Assembly: GCA_963920525.1 (NCBI GenBank)
Contig: OY986437.1
Span: 29,989,063 to 30,053,062, forward strand
From: Dichetophora obliterata
Taxonomy: Eukaryota > Arthropoda > Insecta > Diptera > Sciomyzidae
DNA length: 64,000 nt
Direction of reading: 5' to 3'
Shown in pieces: positions 1 to 10,979 of the stretch (positions are counted from its first letter, which is position 1; the number at the start of each line of letters is the position of its first letter). The position numbers and the translations under genes were made by a program. The notes below the pieces were generated by a model that saw nothing but the letters and a program-made list of their open reading frames with translations, was not told the origin of the DNA and did no database searches.

Positions 1-1275
1 TTGTGATTTAAATTTTGAATATGAAGCAGGTGCTTATTTGATTTTTTTTTTTGTATAATTTATTTATTGTCGTTTTTGTGTTGTGCTTGCTTTGTGTAAT
101 TTTTTTAAAATTGTTACAAAATGCTAAAGAAGGAAATTTCTTCAATCGAAAAGGGATTCAATTATGATGGAAAAGGAAAAATCTTTAATAGAGTGCACAC
201 CTTTCGCTGATGCAATCTTTGGCAAAAATGTTATATAAAATGAGACGTATTATTTTTTTCAATTTATTTTTTAATTTTACAGAAGAAACTTCTGTCGACA
301 GTCAAGAGTTTGTAGCTGAGCTGAGAAAAGTCCTTAAACTTGCTAAAAATAAGCTGCATAAGCAGGATTTTAGAATAAAAATGCTGTGTCTGCAGAAAAA
401 TGTAACTAGTTAAATAGTTTTTAATATTATAACTTTTCTAAAATGAATTCTTATATTATTTTTGTTTTTGCATACTTCGTTTTTTTTATTACTATTTTTT
501 TAAAAAAAAAAAAAATAACAAAAAATTAAAAAATATATAGCCCCTGCATATTTGTATATGACGTGAAACCTCTCTCTTTCTTACGCTCTCTGAGAAATGT
601 AAATATCTAGCAATGAGAGCGCAAGAACAATATAAAGAAGATCACGCCTTAAGTGCGCAGAAATGGCAATCTACTGCGCAGGTCTACGTCATAAGTGAAA
701 ATACATCCAAACAAAAATATCACATAAACAACAAACGAAACTAAGCAAATGAATCTGATTGGCTGATTGACAGTAATGAAAAATATTAATATTTTTTCTG
801 TACACGCGTTCATTTTTGATTTAAAATTATTTCATTTACAATACCAAGATTTAATAAGAAAATGAGATTTTTAAATCGAATACCCCTATTAAAAATTTTT
901 TACTACGTTTTTTTCAGTCAGTTTGACTCTATTTTCTCTTGCACTTCTGACGTCACATGCACGTGCTCACAAATAGAGTGGACATGCGCAAGGCGGAATC
1001 TTGAATATATAATTCTTGATGAGAGCGCATGGTTTTGTTTATATGCATCCGCTTTGTATGACACGGCTTGACGCCGTCGTTGAAGACATTTTAACAACAT
1101 GCTTGCAAGCCCAAGTTGTCTATTTTTTTGTCTTCGAAAATGTCTTCGAATACTGCCATGGAAATGGATCGATCCGTCTTGCGAGAAACTGACACGTCTC
1201 GAAGATGACTTCGAAGGTGACTTCCATGGATAGATCCAATTCCTGCTGGGTTATATTGAGAATTTTATGCATGAG
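1..1275. other. A+T-rich non-coding DNA
   Basis: No gene is recognisable here. The short open frames show no domain and have low-complexity composition. Two stretches richer in G+C (about 560-690 and 940-1090) share loosely inverted similarity around GAGAGCGC and CGCCTT motifs, which may be the worn ends of an old transposon, but I cannot define its limits. Confidence 0.5.
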
Positions 1276-1278
1276 TAA

Positions 1279-2717
1279 GGGCGCATTTATAGTGGCGACT
1301 TGTTGCTGGACCGGACCGAACCGAGAAGGAAAGCTGGAAAACGCTGCACATACAATCATATGAAACAAGCTCAAAGTGCGTATAGTACCAGCCGAGCTGG
1401 CAACTTCAAGTGACTTGTGCGCTGGTTTCCATCTTCCCGATTGTTGCTTTCTCGCTCGCTCGCACGGTTTGCTTGTGTTTTGATTCATTTTACACGTTGC
1501 TTACTTATTACTTTTGTTAAATAACATGAAATGGAAAAAGAAATAAGGAAAACAATTTTTTTTTTGCTGTTGCTCCTTTTCTTCGTCTTTTCCTTGTTTT
1601 TATTGTGCACAAAAGCAAGTGTGTAAAATGAAAAAACGAATAAAAAGGTATTTTTCCAACAAAGTTGGCAACGTTGGCGGTAGCAAACTAAATTCCTCGG
1701 AAAAATATTGATATACGAAAAAACAACAAATTGCAGCACACTTGACTGCCAGCGTCGCGTCGCGATCGATTCTGTATTTCCTTGAATTCATTCATTCTAA
1801 AAAAACAAAGAACCACACGATAGCAACAAAGAAGACCAGCAAGAAAAGTAATAAGCATACAAGAACACGAAATTGCGCTGAGTTGTTATGCTGTATATTC
1901 TTGACCGCAAAAAATACAAACAGGAACATAACTTTAAAGAAGCAACGAAGATAAATTACTATCAACTGTTGCACACAGAAAACAAAAAGAGAAATAGTGA
2001 AAAAAGCTAAACCAGCCGGTGAAGCAATTCGTCGATTAGCGGCTGCAAGTGCATTTCATCTAAAACAGAGAATAGAAGATTATCAAATTTTCTTATGTGC
2101 GCTCTTGTTTAGATTAGTTTTGTATTGCTTTGTTGCAATATCAAAAATAATAAAACAAAAACAAAACCTAAAGAAAAAAGTTAAAACCAGTTGGATGATC
2201 AAGTGGCTTCATGCGGCTTGAAGTGCGCTTTCGCTGAGTCATAGCATCAAAAAATCTTGTTCCAGCAGCTGATGTACGTTTTTTTAATGTGCGTTCTTTC
2301 TACGATCTTCTTTTTTGTCAAAAAAAATTTGAAATAAAAACACAACAAGAAGGCAACAAAAACCAGCAGAAAACACTTGCGAAAAAAGTCGAAACAAGCT
2401 GGTACCTCAAGTAACTTGAAACGACTTGCAGTTGCAGGAAGCGCGTTTCAGCAGCGTTTTTCGCATTTTCGTCTCTGCACTTGTTGGTTTGAGGAAAGTA
2501 AAGTGAATGAACGAAATCATGTGGCTTTTTTGATGCTTCGGTTGCAAAAATAAACAAACAAAAAACTAATATATGCAAACAAACCCAAAATAGTCAAAAC
2601 CAGCTGAAACAAGTCACCAGCGACAAGCGCGCACTATACGCGCTTCCAGCTGCTTTTGGCAGGACGCGTTTCCAGCTCGGTCCGGCCCAGCAACCAGCTG
2701 TCACTATAAACGCGCCC
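1279..2717. mobile_element. PIF/Harbinger-like non-autonomous element, 1439 bp
   Basis: Terminal inverted repeats of about 42 bp start GGGCGCATTTATAGTG on the left and GGGCGCGTTTATAGTG on the right, read inward. Both go on through TTGCTGG and CCGGACCGA. TAA lies directly outside both ends (1276-1278 and 2718-2720), the 3-bp TWA duplication typical of PIF/Harbinger. A second copy of the GCG-TATAGT motif sits inside each end (near 1377 and 2637), and ACTTG/CAAGT words recur internally. No transposase frame is present, so it would depend on an enzyme supplied from elsewhere. Confidence 0.75.
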
Positions 2718-2902
2718 TAAGAACTGATAGCGGCCTTGCTTGGTTCAAGCATAGATTGATTGGTTTTTTATCTCAGTGATTTTTTAACCCCTTGAGACCG
2801 AAGCCTAGACCGTTCAAGATATAAAAAAAATTACCTTGGATTCCCGGGTTTCTAAAGACAAAAATTAGGTTTGAAAAATTTTGGATAGCTCTCTATAGCC
2901 CC

Positions 2903-3742
2903 AAATTCACAAAATAAAACCGGGTCTTTCATGACCCCATCGGTCTCAAGTAAAACTTTTACGGATTTTTTCAGCTGTAATCTGTGATGGGTATGAACTC
3001 AAATTTAGTAAATTAGGTATAATTTAAGAATAGCGACAACTCTCTTCTTTAATATTTCTTTGTTGAATTATGCGAATTTAAACCTCCTAAATACAAATTT
3101 TAGGCCACTAACAATTGGTTTAGAAGTAGAAGGCCTCCAAAGTTGCAAAAATGGTCTACAAATCATGCTGCTTTTTTTGTGTTCCGCATTATGGAAATCA
3201 AAAGAAAGGTAATGCGAATACCTATTTAACGAGGTATCAAACGTGAACATCTATTCATAACTTTTTAAGATAAACCTAGTCTTATATTTACAATTTGTCT
3301 GAAAAACTAGTGGTTTCTCTTTTACGAAAGCACTACACTAAAAATGTTTATATCTTTAAAAGTTATGCATGAATTTTTATGTTTGATACCTTGTTGAATA
3401 GGTGCTTTCATTTATGATACCCATAAAGTGTAGTTTTGTTGAAAAAATTTTTTAAAAATAGCAAGATTTGAAGGCCATTTTTTCCAACTTTGGAGGCCTG
3501 TAACTTCTAAACTAATTGCGAACGGCCTGCAATTTCTTCAGATTTGGAGTTAGGAGACCAAAATCCATATGATCTGCAAAAAAAATTAAAAATTAGAGTT
3601 GTCGCTATTCTTGAAATGTTCCGAAAATTAATATTTAAATGTTGCAGATTGAAACTGAAATTTTAGTTTTCTTCACAAGATCGGAAAAATTTTTACTTGA
3701 GACCGATGGGATCATGTAAGACCCAATTTGATTTTGTGAATG
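2903..3742. repeat. 840-bp imperfect palindrome
   Basis: The two arms of about 400 bp are reverse complements. Matching landmarks are GGGTCTTTCATGACCCC/GGGATCATGTAAGACCC, GCGACAACTCT/AGAGTTGTCGC, AGGCCTCCAAAGTTG/CAACTTTGGAGGCCT and GAGGTATCAAAC/GTTTGATACCTTG. The centre is near 3320. Both arms carry the CTTGAGACCGATGGG motif seen at the right end of the surrounding block. The short frames here are by-products of the repeat. Confidence 0.75.
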
Positions 3743-4019
3743 TTTTAAAAACAACTGGCAATATTTGCCGAACTCGCTATTTTTTTAATAAAACACATCT
3801 AAACTCAAAACATACATTTACGTTTGGAACGATTTTGTTCCGTTTAATCGAGGTATTAGCACAATACTTGAGCAGTATAAACCACATACTTTGCACGAAA
3901 AATATAATATTTCCAGCTGATCATCAGCTGTTAGCCTGTCAGTGTTGCAGGCCTGTAGCCATGGGAAGGTATTGCCCCCCTACTACAATTGTTTTCCCCC
4001 CCTGGCCAAATCAGACAAA
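3743..4019. other. Unassigned sequence between palindrome and repeat
   Basis: There is a short open frame but no domain. A C-rich stretch (3985-4010) resembles one at about 12155-12185 near the other end of the block. This may be internal sequence of the putative piggyBac-like element. Confidence 0.3.
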
Positions 4020-4748
4020 GAAAAACTTTAAATGAATAATTAATATGCATTTTGTTGATATATTTGTTTATTGCTTTTAAATTAGTTTAAACTATAGGAA
4101 CAAAATAACTTGTTTGTAAAAACATCTAATTAAAAAACTAATTTAAAATAAACTAGTTTATGAACTACTCTGAATTATATTAAGGCGGCATCCACTTCAA
4201 TTTTGAATAGTTTTTATTGCATTATATATGAAGTAATTGAAAAACTACTTCAACACAAGTGGTTTAAAAACTACTTTGAGTTATATTAAGGCGGCGACTA
4301 CTCTGATTTTGACATGTTTTAATTACAAATTTTTTTTAAGATTACAAGTTAATATATATTTAACCATGCTATTTCATCAAATATAATAAACTTTAGACTT
4401 TCGCTTATATGAATTTATGTATTTTTTTTTCCAAACAATAAAATAAATGATCTCTTTGATTATAGAAATTTAAAATTTTTATGCTTTTAAATTCATCTTC
4501 AGTAAGTGGAATATTAACTAGTTTTCAATATATTTATTTTAAAGTAGTTAAAAAAATAATTTAATTTCAACTAGATTAACAAGTAGTTGAAAACATATGC
4601 AGATGAAAGTCAATTGAATTATTTAGCGGACATCAACATACAAAATATGTTAGTTCGTTCTATGGAAAAAAGTCAGAATTTCAACTAGTTTTGGTTGACG
4701 AAAAACTACTTTTTCAACTACTTTTAAATTAGTTGATTTTCCTACAGG
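4020..4748 (+). repeat. Left copy of a long direct repeat
   Basis: From about 4385 to 4748 this is nearly collinear with 10980-11427 beyond the LINE, starting at AATAAACTTTAG and ending at TTGATTTTCCTACAGGG in both. The left copy extends further upstream and has an internal duplication of about 108 bp, marked by TTATATTAAGGCGGC near 4176 and 4284. AACTACTT/AAGTAGTT words recur throughout. No LTR-type TG...CA ends are apparent. Confidence 0.7.
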
Positions 4749-4798
4749 GAAATGACAAAAAAACCAAAAATACTATTGTAGAAGCAACAAATATAATA

Positions 4799-5750
4799 AC
4801 CCGAGTAAAAATATTAGCGCTCGAACCGCGGTAATATGGGTCGAACCTAATGGTCCAAATATGGGTCGAACAAGGGCCGTACAAGGCCTAAAATAGGTTT
4901 TACGGCCACTGCACGCCCGTTGTATACCACCAAAATTTTCTTAGCCGTTATTTAGCAGCAAACGCATGCGCTACAACAAAAGCAAGCCTCTTCGGCGATG
5001 CCCGAGTTAAATATTAGTGGGCGAACAGCGATCGAACATGGGCCGCACGGCCGAACATGACCTAAACAAAATCAAAAAAGCCTAGTGGTCCAAACTTGGG
5101 TCGAACAACGGCCGTACAAGGCTTAAAATAAGTTTTATGCCCACTGTACGCCCGTTGTATGCAACAAAATTTTTCTAACTCCTTATTCAACAGCAAACGT
5201 ATGCGAAACAACAAAACCAAGCCTCTTCGGTGATGCCCGAGTTAAAATATTAGTGGGTGAACAGCGATCAAACATGGGCCGCACGGCCGAACATGACCTA
5301 AAAAAATCTAAAAAGCCTAGTGGTTCAAACTTGGGTCGAACAACGGCCGCACAAGGCCTAAAATAAGTTTTATGGCCACAGTACGCCCGTTGTATGCAAA
5401 GAAATTTTTCTAAGTCATTAGTCAACAGCAAATGAATGCGAAGCAACAAAAGGAAGCCTCTTCGGCGATGCCCGAGTTAAAATATTACTGGGCGAACAGC
5501 GATCGAACATGGGCCGCAAGTTCGACCCCTGTGAACTTGATCTAAAAAAAATCCAAAAAGTATAGTGGTCAAAAATTGGGTCAAACAACGGCCTTGCAAG
5601 ACCTAAGTTCAGACCTAAATTAACGGCTGTTGTACGCCCCTTTTATGCCACTAACTTTTTCAAAGAGTGAGTTAGAACTCAACAGCAAACGTATGCGCGA
5701 CAACAAAATAAGCCTCACTCGGCGATGCGGATGTTGATAGTATCGCCACT
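4799..5750 (+). repeat. ~235-bp tandem array upstream of LINE ORF1
   Basis: Units restart at GGGTCGAACAA or a close variant at 4863, 5098, 5333 and 5578, giving periods of 235, 235 and 245 bp. Each unit has GGCCGTACAAGG, TACGCCCGTTGTATGC, GCCTCTTCGGCGATGCCCGAG and GGGCCGCACGGCCGAACATG or close variants. The array is richer in G+C than its surroundings and runs into the start of ORF1; a last degenerate piece (TGTACGCCCCTTTTA, near 5847) lies inside the ORF1 frame. Its position suggests repeated 5' UTR units of the LINE, but it could be an unrelated array the LINE landed in. Confidence 0.75.
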
Positions 5751-5753
5751 TGT

Positions 5754-6917
5754 ATGTGGTGCAAAAGAAGTTTTTTGTGTTTGAAGTTAGTTAAAAAAGC
5801 TCATTTATATTGTAGAATAATCACTGCTCGGCCGATGTACAATGGCTGTACGCCCCTTTTACAGGAAAACGAAATCGTCAAAGAGTTGGGTTGCCAAGGG
5901 GTGTCATCAGCATATAAATTTCAAAAAAAAGTGGATGGAAAAATGTTCCCAAGTGGTGTAGTTCAGCTAACATTCGATTTATACACCCTTCCAGACAGTA
6001 TTGATATTGCCTGGAGAAAAGTTAAAGTAAGAAAATACATTCCAAATCCTATGCGATGCAAAAATTGCCAGTTACTTGGTCATACAAACAAGTTCTGCAA
6101 ACGGTCCCCATCTTGCGTCAACTGTAATTTCCCCCCACATTCCCCAAATACTTGCTTGCGCACATTTTGCGCCAACTGTTCAGCAGAACATCCAGCTTCT
6201 TCAAAAGATTGCACCAAATTTCAACAAGCAAAAGAAATTCTAATCATAAAAACAACAACAAAATGTTCAATGCGCGATGCAGTAAAAAAATATAAAGAAA
6301 ACCTTCCAAACACAACACCTCTACTCTCATCCTATTCTTATGTAGCCTCTCAATCTAATCTCAATAATCTTCCAACTTTAATAAACAAAAACACCGTTCA
6401 AAATGATTTACAGAAAAATAATAATGAATCAAGCACAGAAACAAACAATTCAACTGTTCCTACTCACACTCAAATTTCAAACTTAAACTCTTCATCAAAG
6501 ATCATCTCTTCTATCAGTGCCCACACCCCCTCTTCAAAAGAACAAAACTTTTCCTCACTTCAACATAAAAATGACACACCAATCTCAATCCCTTCCTCAA
6601 AAATTAACTCAACCCATAAACCACAACACGTCAACTCTGCTCCGCTCATTCACTCAAAGAACATCTCTACCCATACACCACAACACTCCAACGCTGATCC
6701 ACTCATTCACTCAAAAAACAGTTCCCCCAATATACCAAAACAGTCCAACGCCGATACGCACTCAAATAAATTTTCAATTCCGATCTCCTCTTTAAATAAC
6801 ACTCTCAAAAATAACACTCTCAATAATATCAGCTCTACCGATAAACCGAAATCCTCGTCTTCACCTACTCAGTATGATTTTTCGATCATATCGTCGGATG
6901 AAGAACTTATGTCATAA
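5754..6917 (+). CDS. LINE ORF1, zinc-knuckle nucleic-acid-binding protein (N-terminus altered)
   Basis: ORF1 proteins of I-type LINEs bind the element RNA and form the ribonucleoprotein needed for transposition. The 387-residue frame has three zinc knuckles: residues 102-115 (C-X2-C-X4-H-X4-C), 121-134 (same spacing) and 139-153 (C-X2-C-X3-H-X6-C). They follow a conserved block with PSGVVQLTFD and YIPNPMRC. Residues 285-335 are roughly 20-residue repeats built on IHSKN, in a Ser/Asn/Thr-rich tail. The first ~35 residues come from sequence related to the upstream array, so the usual N-terminal part of the family appears lost or replaced. The start at 5754 is only the first ATG of the frame. 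Confidence 0.8.
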   Translation: MWCKRSFLCLKLVKKAHLYCRIITARPMYNGCTPLLQENEIVKELGCQGVSSAYKFQKKVDGKMFPSGVVQLTFDLYTLPDSIDIAWRKVKVRKYIPNPMRCKNCQLLGHTNKFCKRSPSCVNCNFPPHSPNTCLRTFCANCSAEHPASSKDCTKFQQAKEILIIKTTTKCSMRDAVKKYKENLPNTTPLLSSYSYVASQSNLNNLPTLINKNTVQNDLQKNNNESSTETNNSTVPTHTQISNLNSSSKIISSISAHTPSSKEQNFSSLQHKNDTPISIPSSKINSTHKPQHVNSAPLIHSKNISTHTPQHSNADPLIHSKNSSPNIPKQSNADTHSNKFSIPISSLNNTLKNNTLNNISSTDKPKSSSSPTQYDFSIISSDEELMS

Positions 6918-7103
6918 AACCTTAAACATAAAAAACAAAGCAAACCAAAAAACACAAAAATTTACCATAAACTTAACAAAACAACAAAAACAAAAACAAA
7001 CCAAAACACAAAAATTTACCATAAACTTAACACCAATAAAAACTACCGCGTCTTTCTTTTTTTCACTATCCGGTAACTTTATACTACCCATTTTAAATTT
7101 TCT

Positions 7104-10100
7104 ATGACTCTTAAAATAATTCAGTGGAACATAAAAGGTTACTTTAATAACTTTAATAATTTATCTATTCTCATAAAAGATCTATCCCCTGATATTATAG
7201 TTATGCAAGAGACACACCTGCCACATACCACTACAAATACATATGTCCCAAAACAGTATTATGGATACTTTCATAATCTCCCACACAACTTAAGTGCTAA
7301 GCAAGGCATTGGTGTACTTATTAAAAAACACATTCCGCACAAGATTATACTTTTAAATTCCCCTATATCTTTCATCTCCGTAGAGATAAATATAAATCCT
7401 TCAATTTCTATAATAAATTGCTATATACCACCTAACCAAAACTGTAACTCTTCGGATATATCTCTTATCATCCGCTCTATACAAACTCCATTCATCCTCT
7501 TGAGAGATTTTAACGCCTGGAGTCCCCTTTGGGGCTCAAGTAAATACAACAACAAAGGAATAATGATAGAAGATCTAATTCTGTACGAAAATCTTATTAT
7601 TCTTAATGATGGATCCGCAACACATTTTTCAACACACAAAACATTCACCCACATTGACCTTACAATGTGCTCAGCTCAATTAGCACCTAAAGTCTCATGG
7701 AAAGTGATTGATGATTTATATGGCAGCGATCATTTTCCCATTACTGTTGAGTATACGTCAAATCTTCAGTTTGACAAAGTCAAGCCCCAACCCAAATTTA
7801 AAACAGATCAAGCTAACTGGCTCCTATTTCAAAAAACTTTTCTCGATAATCTCTCAGATCCTACGAATAACATTAATTCCGAAGCTGCTAAGCTACACAA
7901 AGTCATTCGATCCGCTGCAAATGCATCAATACCACAAACTAAACATTTTTTTGTCAAAGCAACAGTCCCATGGTGGAATAGAAGTTTGAGTTTGTTGAGA
8001 AATGAAAAACAACTTCTCTGGCAAAATTTTAAACGCATAAGAACCGCCTCTAACCTTATTGCTTACAAAAAAGCGAATGCTGTTTTCAGAAAAGCATCCA
8101 AAATAGCCAAGTCTAAAAAACTTCAACAATTGACTGAAAAAATAAATCCTAACTCTAACACAAAAAAAGTTTGGTCGGATATTAAAACTTTGGTAGGGAA
8201 TAAAACTTGTAGCGCCATCAAAATTTTGAATTCAGGAACAAACACTTTAACATCTTCCATTGACATTGCTAATTGCTTTGGTTCTTACTGGTCGAAATTA
8301 TCTGAAAATAGCAATTTTCACCCAAATTTTCTAACTCAAAAACAAATTGTTTTAAACTCTTTATATAACCCCAGCAGTATTTCTTTAGCAGGAAGAAAAA
8401 TAGAAGAAAATATAAATCGCATTGAGCTCGAAAAGGCCTTAAGTACAGCGAAAGGCAAGAGTCCTGGTTTCGACCGAATATCGTACCCCATGCTTAAAAA
8501 TTTACCAGATATCGGCAAAGAAAGGGTTTTAAACTTATTTAACTCTGTGTTTGAAGAAGGTATTTATCCACAGAGCTGGCGAACAGCAACAATAGTGCCA
8601 ATACCCAAACCCAACAAGCCAATTCAGGAACCGAGTAGCTATCGTCCGATATCTCTGTTACCATGCACAGGAAAATTATTAGAAAAAATAGTAGCGCAAA
8701 GGTTGATGTGGTTTGTGACTAAAAACAACCTCATAAACTCGAATCAGGTCGCTTTTAGAAAAAAACAAAGCACTACTGATATTCTTTTGCATCTGAACTA
8801 TTATGTGTCTAACGCCCTTTCAAATAAAAACCATGTTACCATTCTTGCAACAGATTTTGAAAGAGCGTTTGATCGCATAGGTGCACATGTTGTGTTACAA
8901 GAACTCGAGATCTGGAAGGTTGGTCCGAAAATCTTGAGCTTCGTTAAGTCTTTCTTGACCGGTCGCAAATTTCGAGTGCGAATTAATTCGAGTCATTCGG
9001 AAATTTACCCACTAGTAAATGGAATCCCTCAAGGGTCTCCTCTTTCCGTTGCGCTGTTTATTATAGCATTTGACCAGCTTAGTAAAATTCTTGGCACAAA
9101 CAAAAATCTCGATCACTCAATTTACGCCGATGACGCTATTGTTTTTTCTAAACACAAATGCAATAATAGAGTTAAAATAATGTTCACCGAACTGTTAGAA
9201 AACATAAAAGCTTGGAGCAGTGTCTCTGGAGCTAGTCTTTCAATAGAAAAATGTAAAATTTTGCACATTTGTAGAAAAAAGAATTGCTCAAATTTTAGTT
9301 TAACCTATAATAATACAGTTATTGAACCTGTACAGTATCTTAAGATCCTAGGAGTAACTTTTGATGAAGGATTTACTTTTAAGAAACATTGTTTAGAATT
9401 AAGAAAAAGCCTAGCTGCCCGGGTAAACATTATCAAATATTTAACATCAAAAAATTTTCAAATACACACATCCTCTTTAATTAATATTACCAGATCTCTT
9501 GTTCTTTCTAAAATTGATTACGCGCTCCCTATATTTGGTTGGTGTGCTAAAAGTAATTTAAAGATATTGTTGCCACCTTATCATGCAGCTGCTCGCAGAA
9601 GTTTAGGAGCTTTTCCTACCAGCAAAACGAAGAACATGCTTATTGAAGCTGGCCTACCAACAATTGAAGACCGAGTTACAGCTTTAACGGGCAAGCTCAT
9701 TCCAAAACTTGCCAACTCAAATAACCCAATCCTTATTGATGATGTAAAGAAAGCTCAAAACCAGAAAAAAACCCCTAAATTAAAATCAGTAATCCACCGT
9801 TGCATTGATTTCGCTAAGGAAATACAGCTAGACTTTCATCCTCATAAATCACGGATATGCAGCGAACCCCCTTGGTGCTTAGAGGAGTCATCCCTGTTAT
9901 TAAGTATCCATGCACTCCCAAAGAGTACAACAAGTGCAGATACATATCGTCAATCCTTCTATGAACTTAAGAACTCGCTTACTAACTGGAACTTTATTTA
10001 CACGGATGGATCCAAAACCACCAACACAACCACTTTTGCAGTAGTGCACCAAAATGGTCAACTCATCACTTCTGGCTCAATTGGCCTTCACTGCTCAGTC

Positions 10101-10793
10101 TTCACCGCAGAAGCATTAGCTATAAAACTTGCTGCTGAGCATGCGACAAAAATAAAAGGCAAATTTGTTATCTGTACGGATAGCTACAGTAGTATACTAG
10201 CAATTAAAAACATAAACCACAGGAGTGAAATTATTGCTACCATAAGAAACATCTGCATCAAACATAAAAACAAAATAAGAATTATGTGGGTCCCCGGCCA
10301 TGCAGGTATTCCTGGAAATGAACTTGCTGACAAAGCTGCTAATGAAGCGATACGTTCTCCAAATTTCTTGTTCTATACCAGTGAAGTCAACGATACATTT
10401 AGGCTTATCGAAAACCATTTGGTCTTAACTAATAAACAGGAATGGTTAAACTATAACCATCGTTATAAAATTGTTAACCCCGCCGGAAAGAAAGCGATAT
10501 ATCCAGCTCTTGCTTCAAGCCATAGAAGCAAAATTTTTACCCGTTTACGTTTGGGCCATACTGCCATCACCCACCAACATCTTCTGCGCGGAGAACCTCC
10601 ACCAGCCTGCCAGTTTTGCAATCATCCTACTTCCATCGAACACATCCTAAATGATTGTACCAAACTAATTTTCATCAGGAAAACTATCTTCGGAAATAGC
10701 ACACCAATCGATTATTTAAAAACCATAAACTTAGAAAACCTTCAAAAAGTAACAAAATATTTAACTGAATGTAATCTAATACACTTAATTTAA
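7104..10793 (+). CDS. LINE ORF2: endonuclease, reverse transcriptase, RNase H
   Basis: The 1229-residue frame is uninterrupted and about full length for an I-type ORF2. An apurinic-type endonuclease comes first (residues 1-220; QWNIKGY, QETHL at 35-39, SDH at 208-210). Reverse transcriptase follows (about 440-760; YRPISLLP, DFERAFDR, GIPQGSPLS, catalytic YADD at 674-677). RNase H has D968, E1003, D1026 and D1076 in YTDGS, AEALA, CTDSYS and GNELAD. A C-terminal knuckle is C1169-X2-C-X7-H-X4-C. Together these would nick target DNA, copy the RNA and remove it. Residue 134 is Arg where the family normally has Gly just before the endonuclease DFNA motif, which may weaken nicking. Translation probably needs reinitiation, since ORF1 ends 186 bp upstream. 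Confidence 0.92.
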   Translation: MTLKIIQWNIKGYFNNFNNLSILIKDLSPDIIVMQETHLPHTTTNTYVPKQYYGYFHNLPHNLSAKQGIGVLIKKHIPHKIILLNSPISFISVEININPSISIINCYIPPNQNCNSSDISLIIRSIQTPFILLRDFNAWSPLWGSSKYNNKGIMIEDLILYENLIILNDGSATHFSTHKTFTHIDLTMCSAQLAPKVSWKVIDDLYGSDHFPITVEYTSNLQFDKVKPQPKFKTDQANWLLFQKTFLDNLSDPTNNINSEAAKLHKVIRSAANASIPQTKHFFVKATVPWWNRSLSLLRNEKQLLWQNFKRIRTASNLIAYKKANAVFRKASKIAKSKKLQQLTEKINPNSNTKKVWSDIKTLVGNKTCSAIKILNSGTNTLTSSIDIANCFGSYWSKLSENSNFHPNFLTQKQIVLNSLYNPSSISLAGRKIEENINRIELEKALSTAKGKSPGFDRISYPMLKNLPDIGKERVLNLFNSVFEEGIYPQSWRTATIVPIPKPNKPIQEPSSYRPISLLPCTGKLLEKIVAQRLMWFVTKNNLINSNQVAFRKKQSTTDILLHLNYYVSNALSNKNHVTILATDFERAFDRIGAHVVLQELEIWKVGPKILSFVKSFLTGRKFRVRINSSHSEIYPLVNGIPQGSPLSVALFIIAFDQLSKILGTNKNLDHSIYADDAIVFSKHKCNNRVKIMFTELLENIKAWSSVSGASLSIEKCKILHICRKKNCSNFSLTYNNTVIEPVQYLKILGVTFDEGFTFKKHCLELRKSLAARVNIIKYLTSKNFQIHTSSLINITRSLVLSKIDYALPIFGWCAKSNLKILLPPYHAAARRSLGAFPTSKTKNMLIEAGLPTIEDRVTALTGKLIPKLANSNNPILIDDVKKAQNQKKTPKLKSVIHRCIDFAKEIQLDFHPHKSRICSEPPWCLEESSLLLSIHALPKSTTSADTYRQSFYELKNSLTNWNFIYTDGSKTTNTTTFAVVHQNGQLITSGSIGLHCSVFTAEALAIKLAAEHATKIKGKFVICTDSYSSILAIKNINHRSEIIATIRNICIKHKNKIRIMWVPGHAGIPGNELADKAANEAIRSPNFLFYTSEVNDTFRLIENHLVLTNKQEWLNYNHRYKIVNPAGKKAIYPALASSHRSKIFTRLRLGHTAITHQHLLRGEPPPACQFCNHPTSIEHILNDCTKLIFIRKTIFGNSTPIDYLKTINLENLQKVTKYLTECNLIHLI

Positions 10794-10979
10794 ATCTTTA
10801 TCTAGATACCAATAATTAAGTATTTTTATTTTATAATATTACTATAAATATTTTATGTCTCTAACTTATAACCAATTATATTAAAATTCTGAACCGAAAG
10901 CCCTGGCAGCTAGTGTTCTTGTACTTTTCTTAATTATAATAATTAATTATTGTAATTACTATAATAAATAAAATAAAAA

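Larger units (their letters stand above)
4799..10978 (+). mobile_element. I-superfamily non-LTR retrotransposon (LINE) with tandem 5' array
   Basis: The two-gene layout is a zinc-knuckle ORF1 followed 186 bp later by an ORF2 with endonuclease, reverse transcriptase and RNase H. That layout is known for I-type LINEs; jockey-type elements lack RNase H. The 3' end is A+T-rich with TAA/AAAT repeats (about 10935-10978), as in I elements. The left limit is uncertain: the ORF1 frame seems to have lost its normal N-terminal part and joins the 235-bp array. I did not identify a target-site duplication. Confidence 0.8.
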
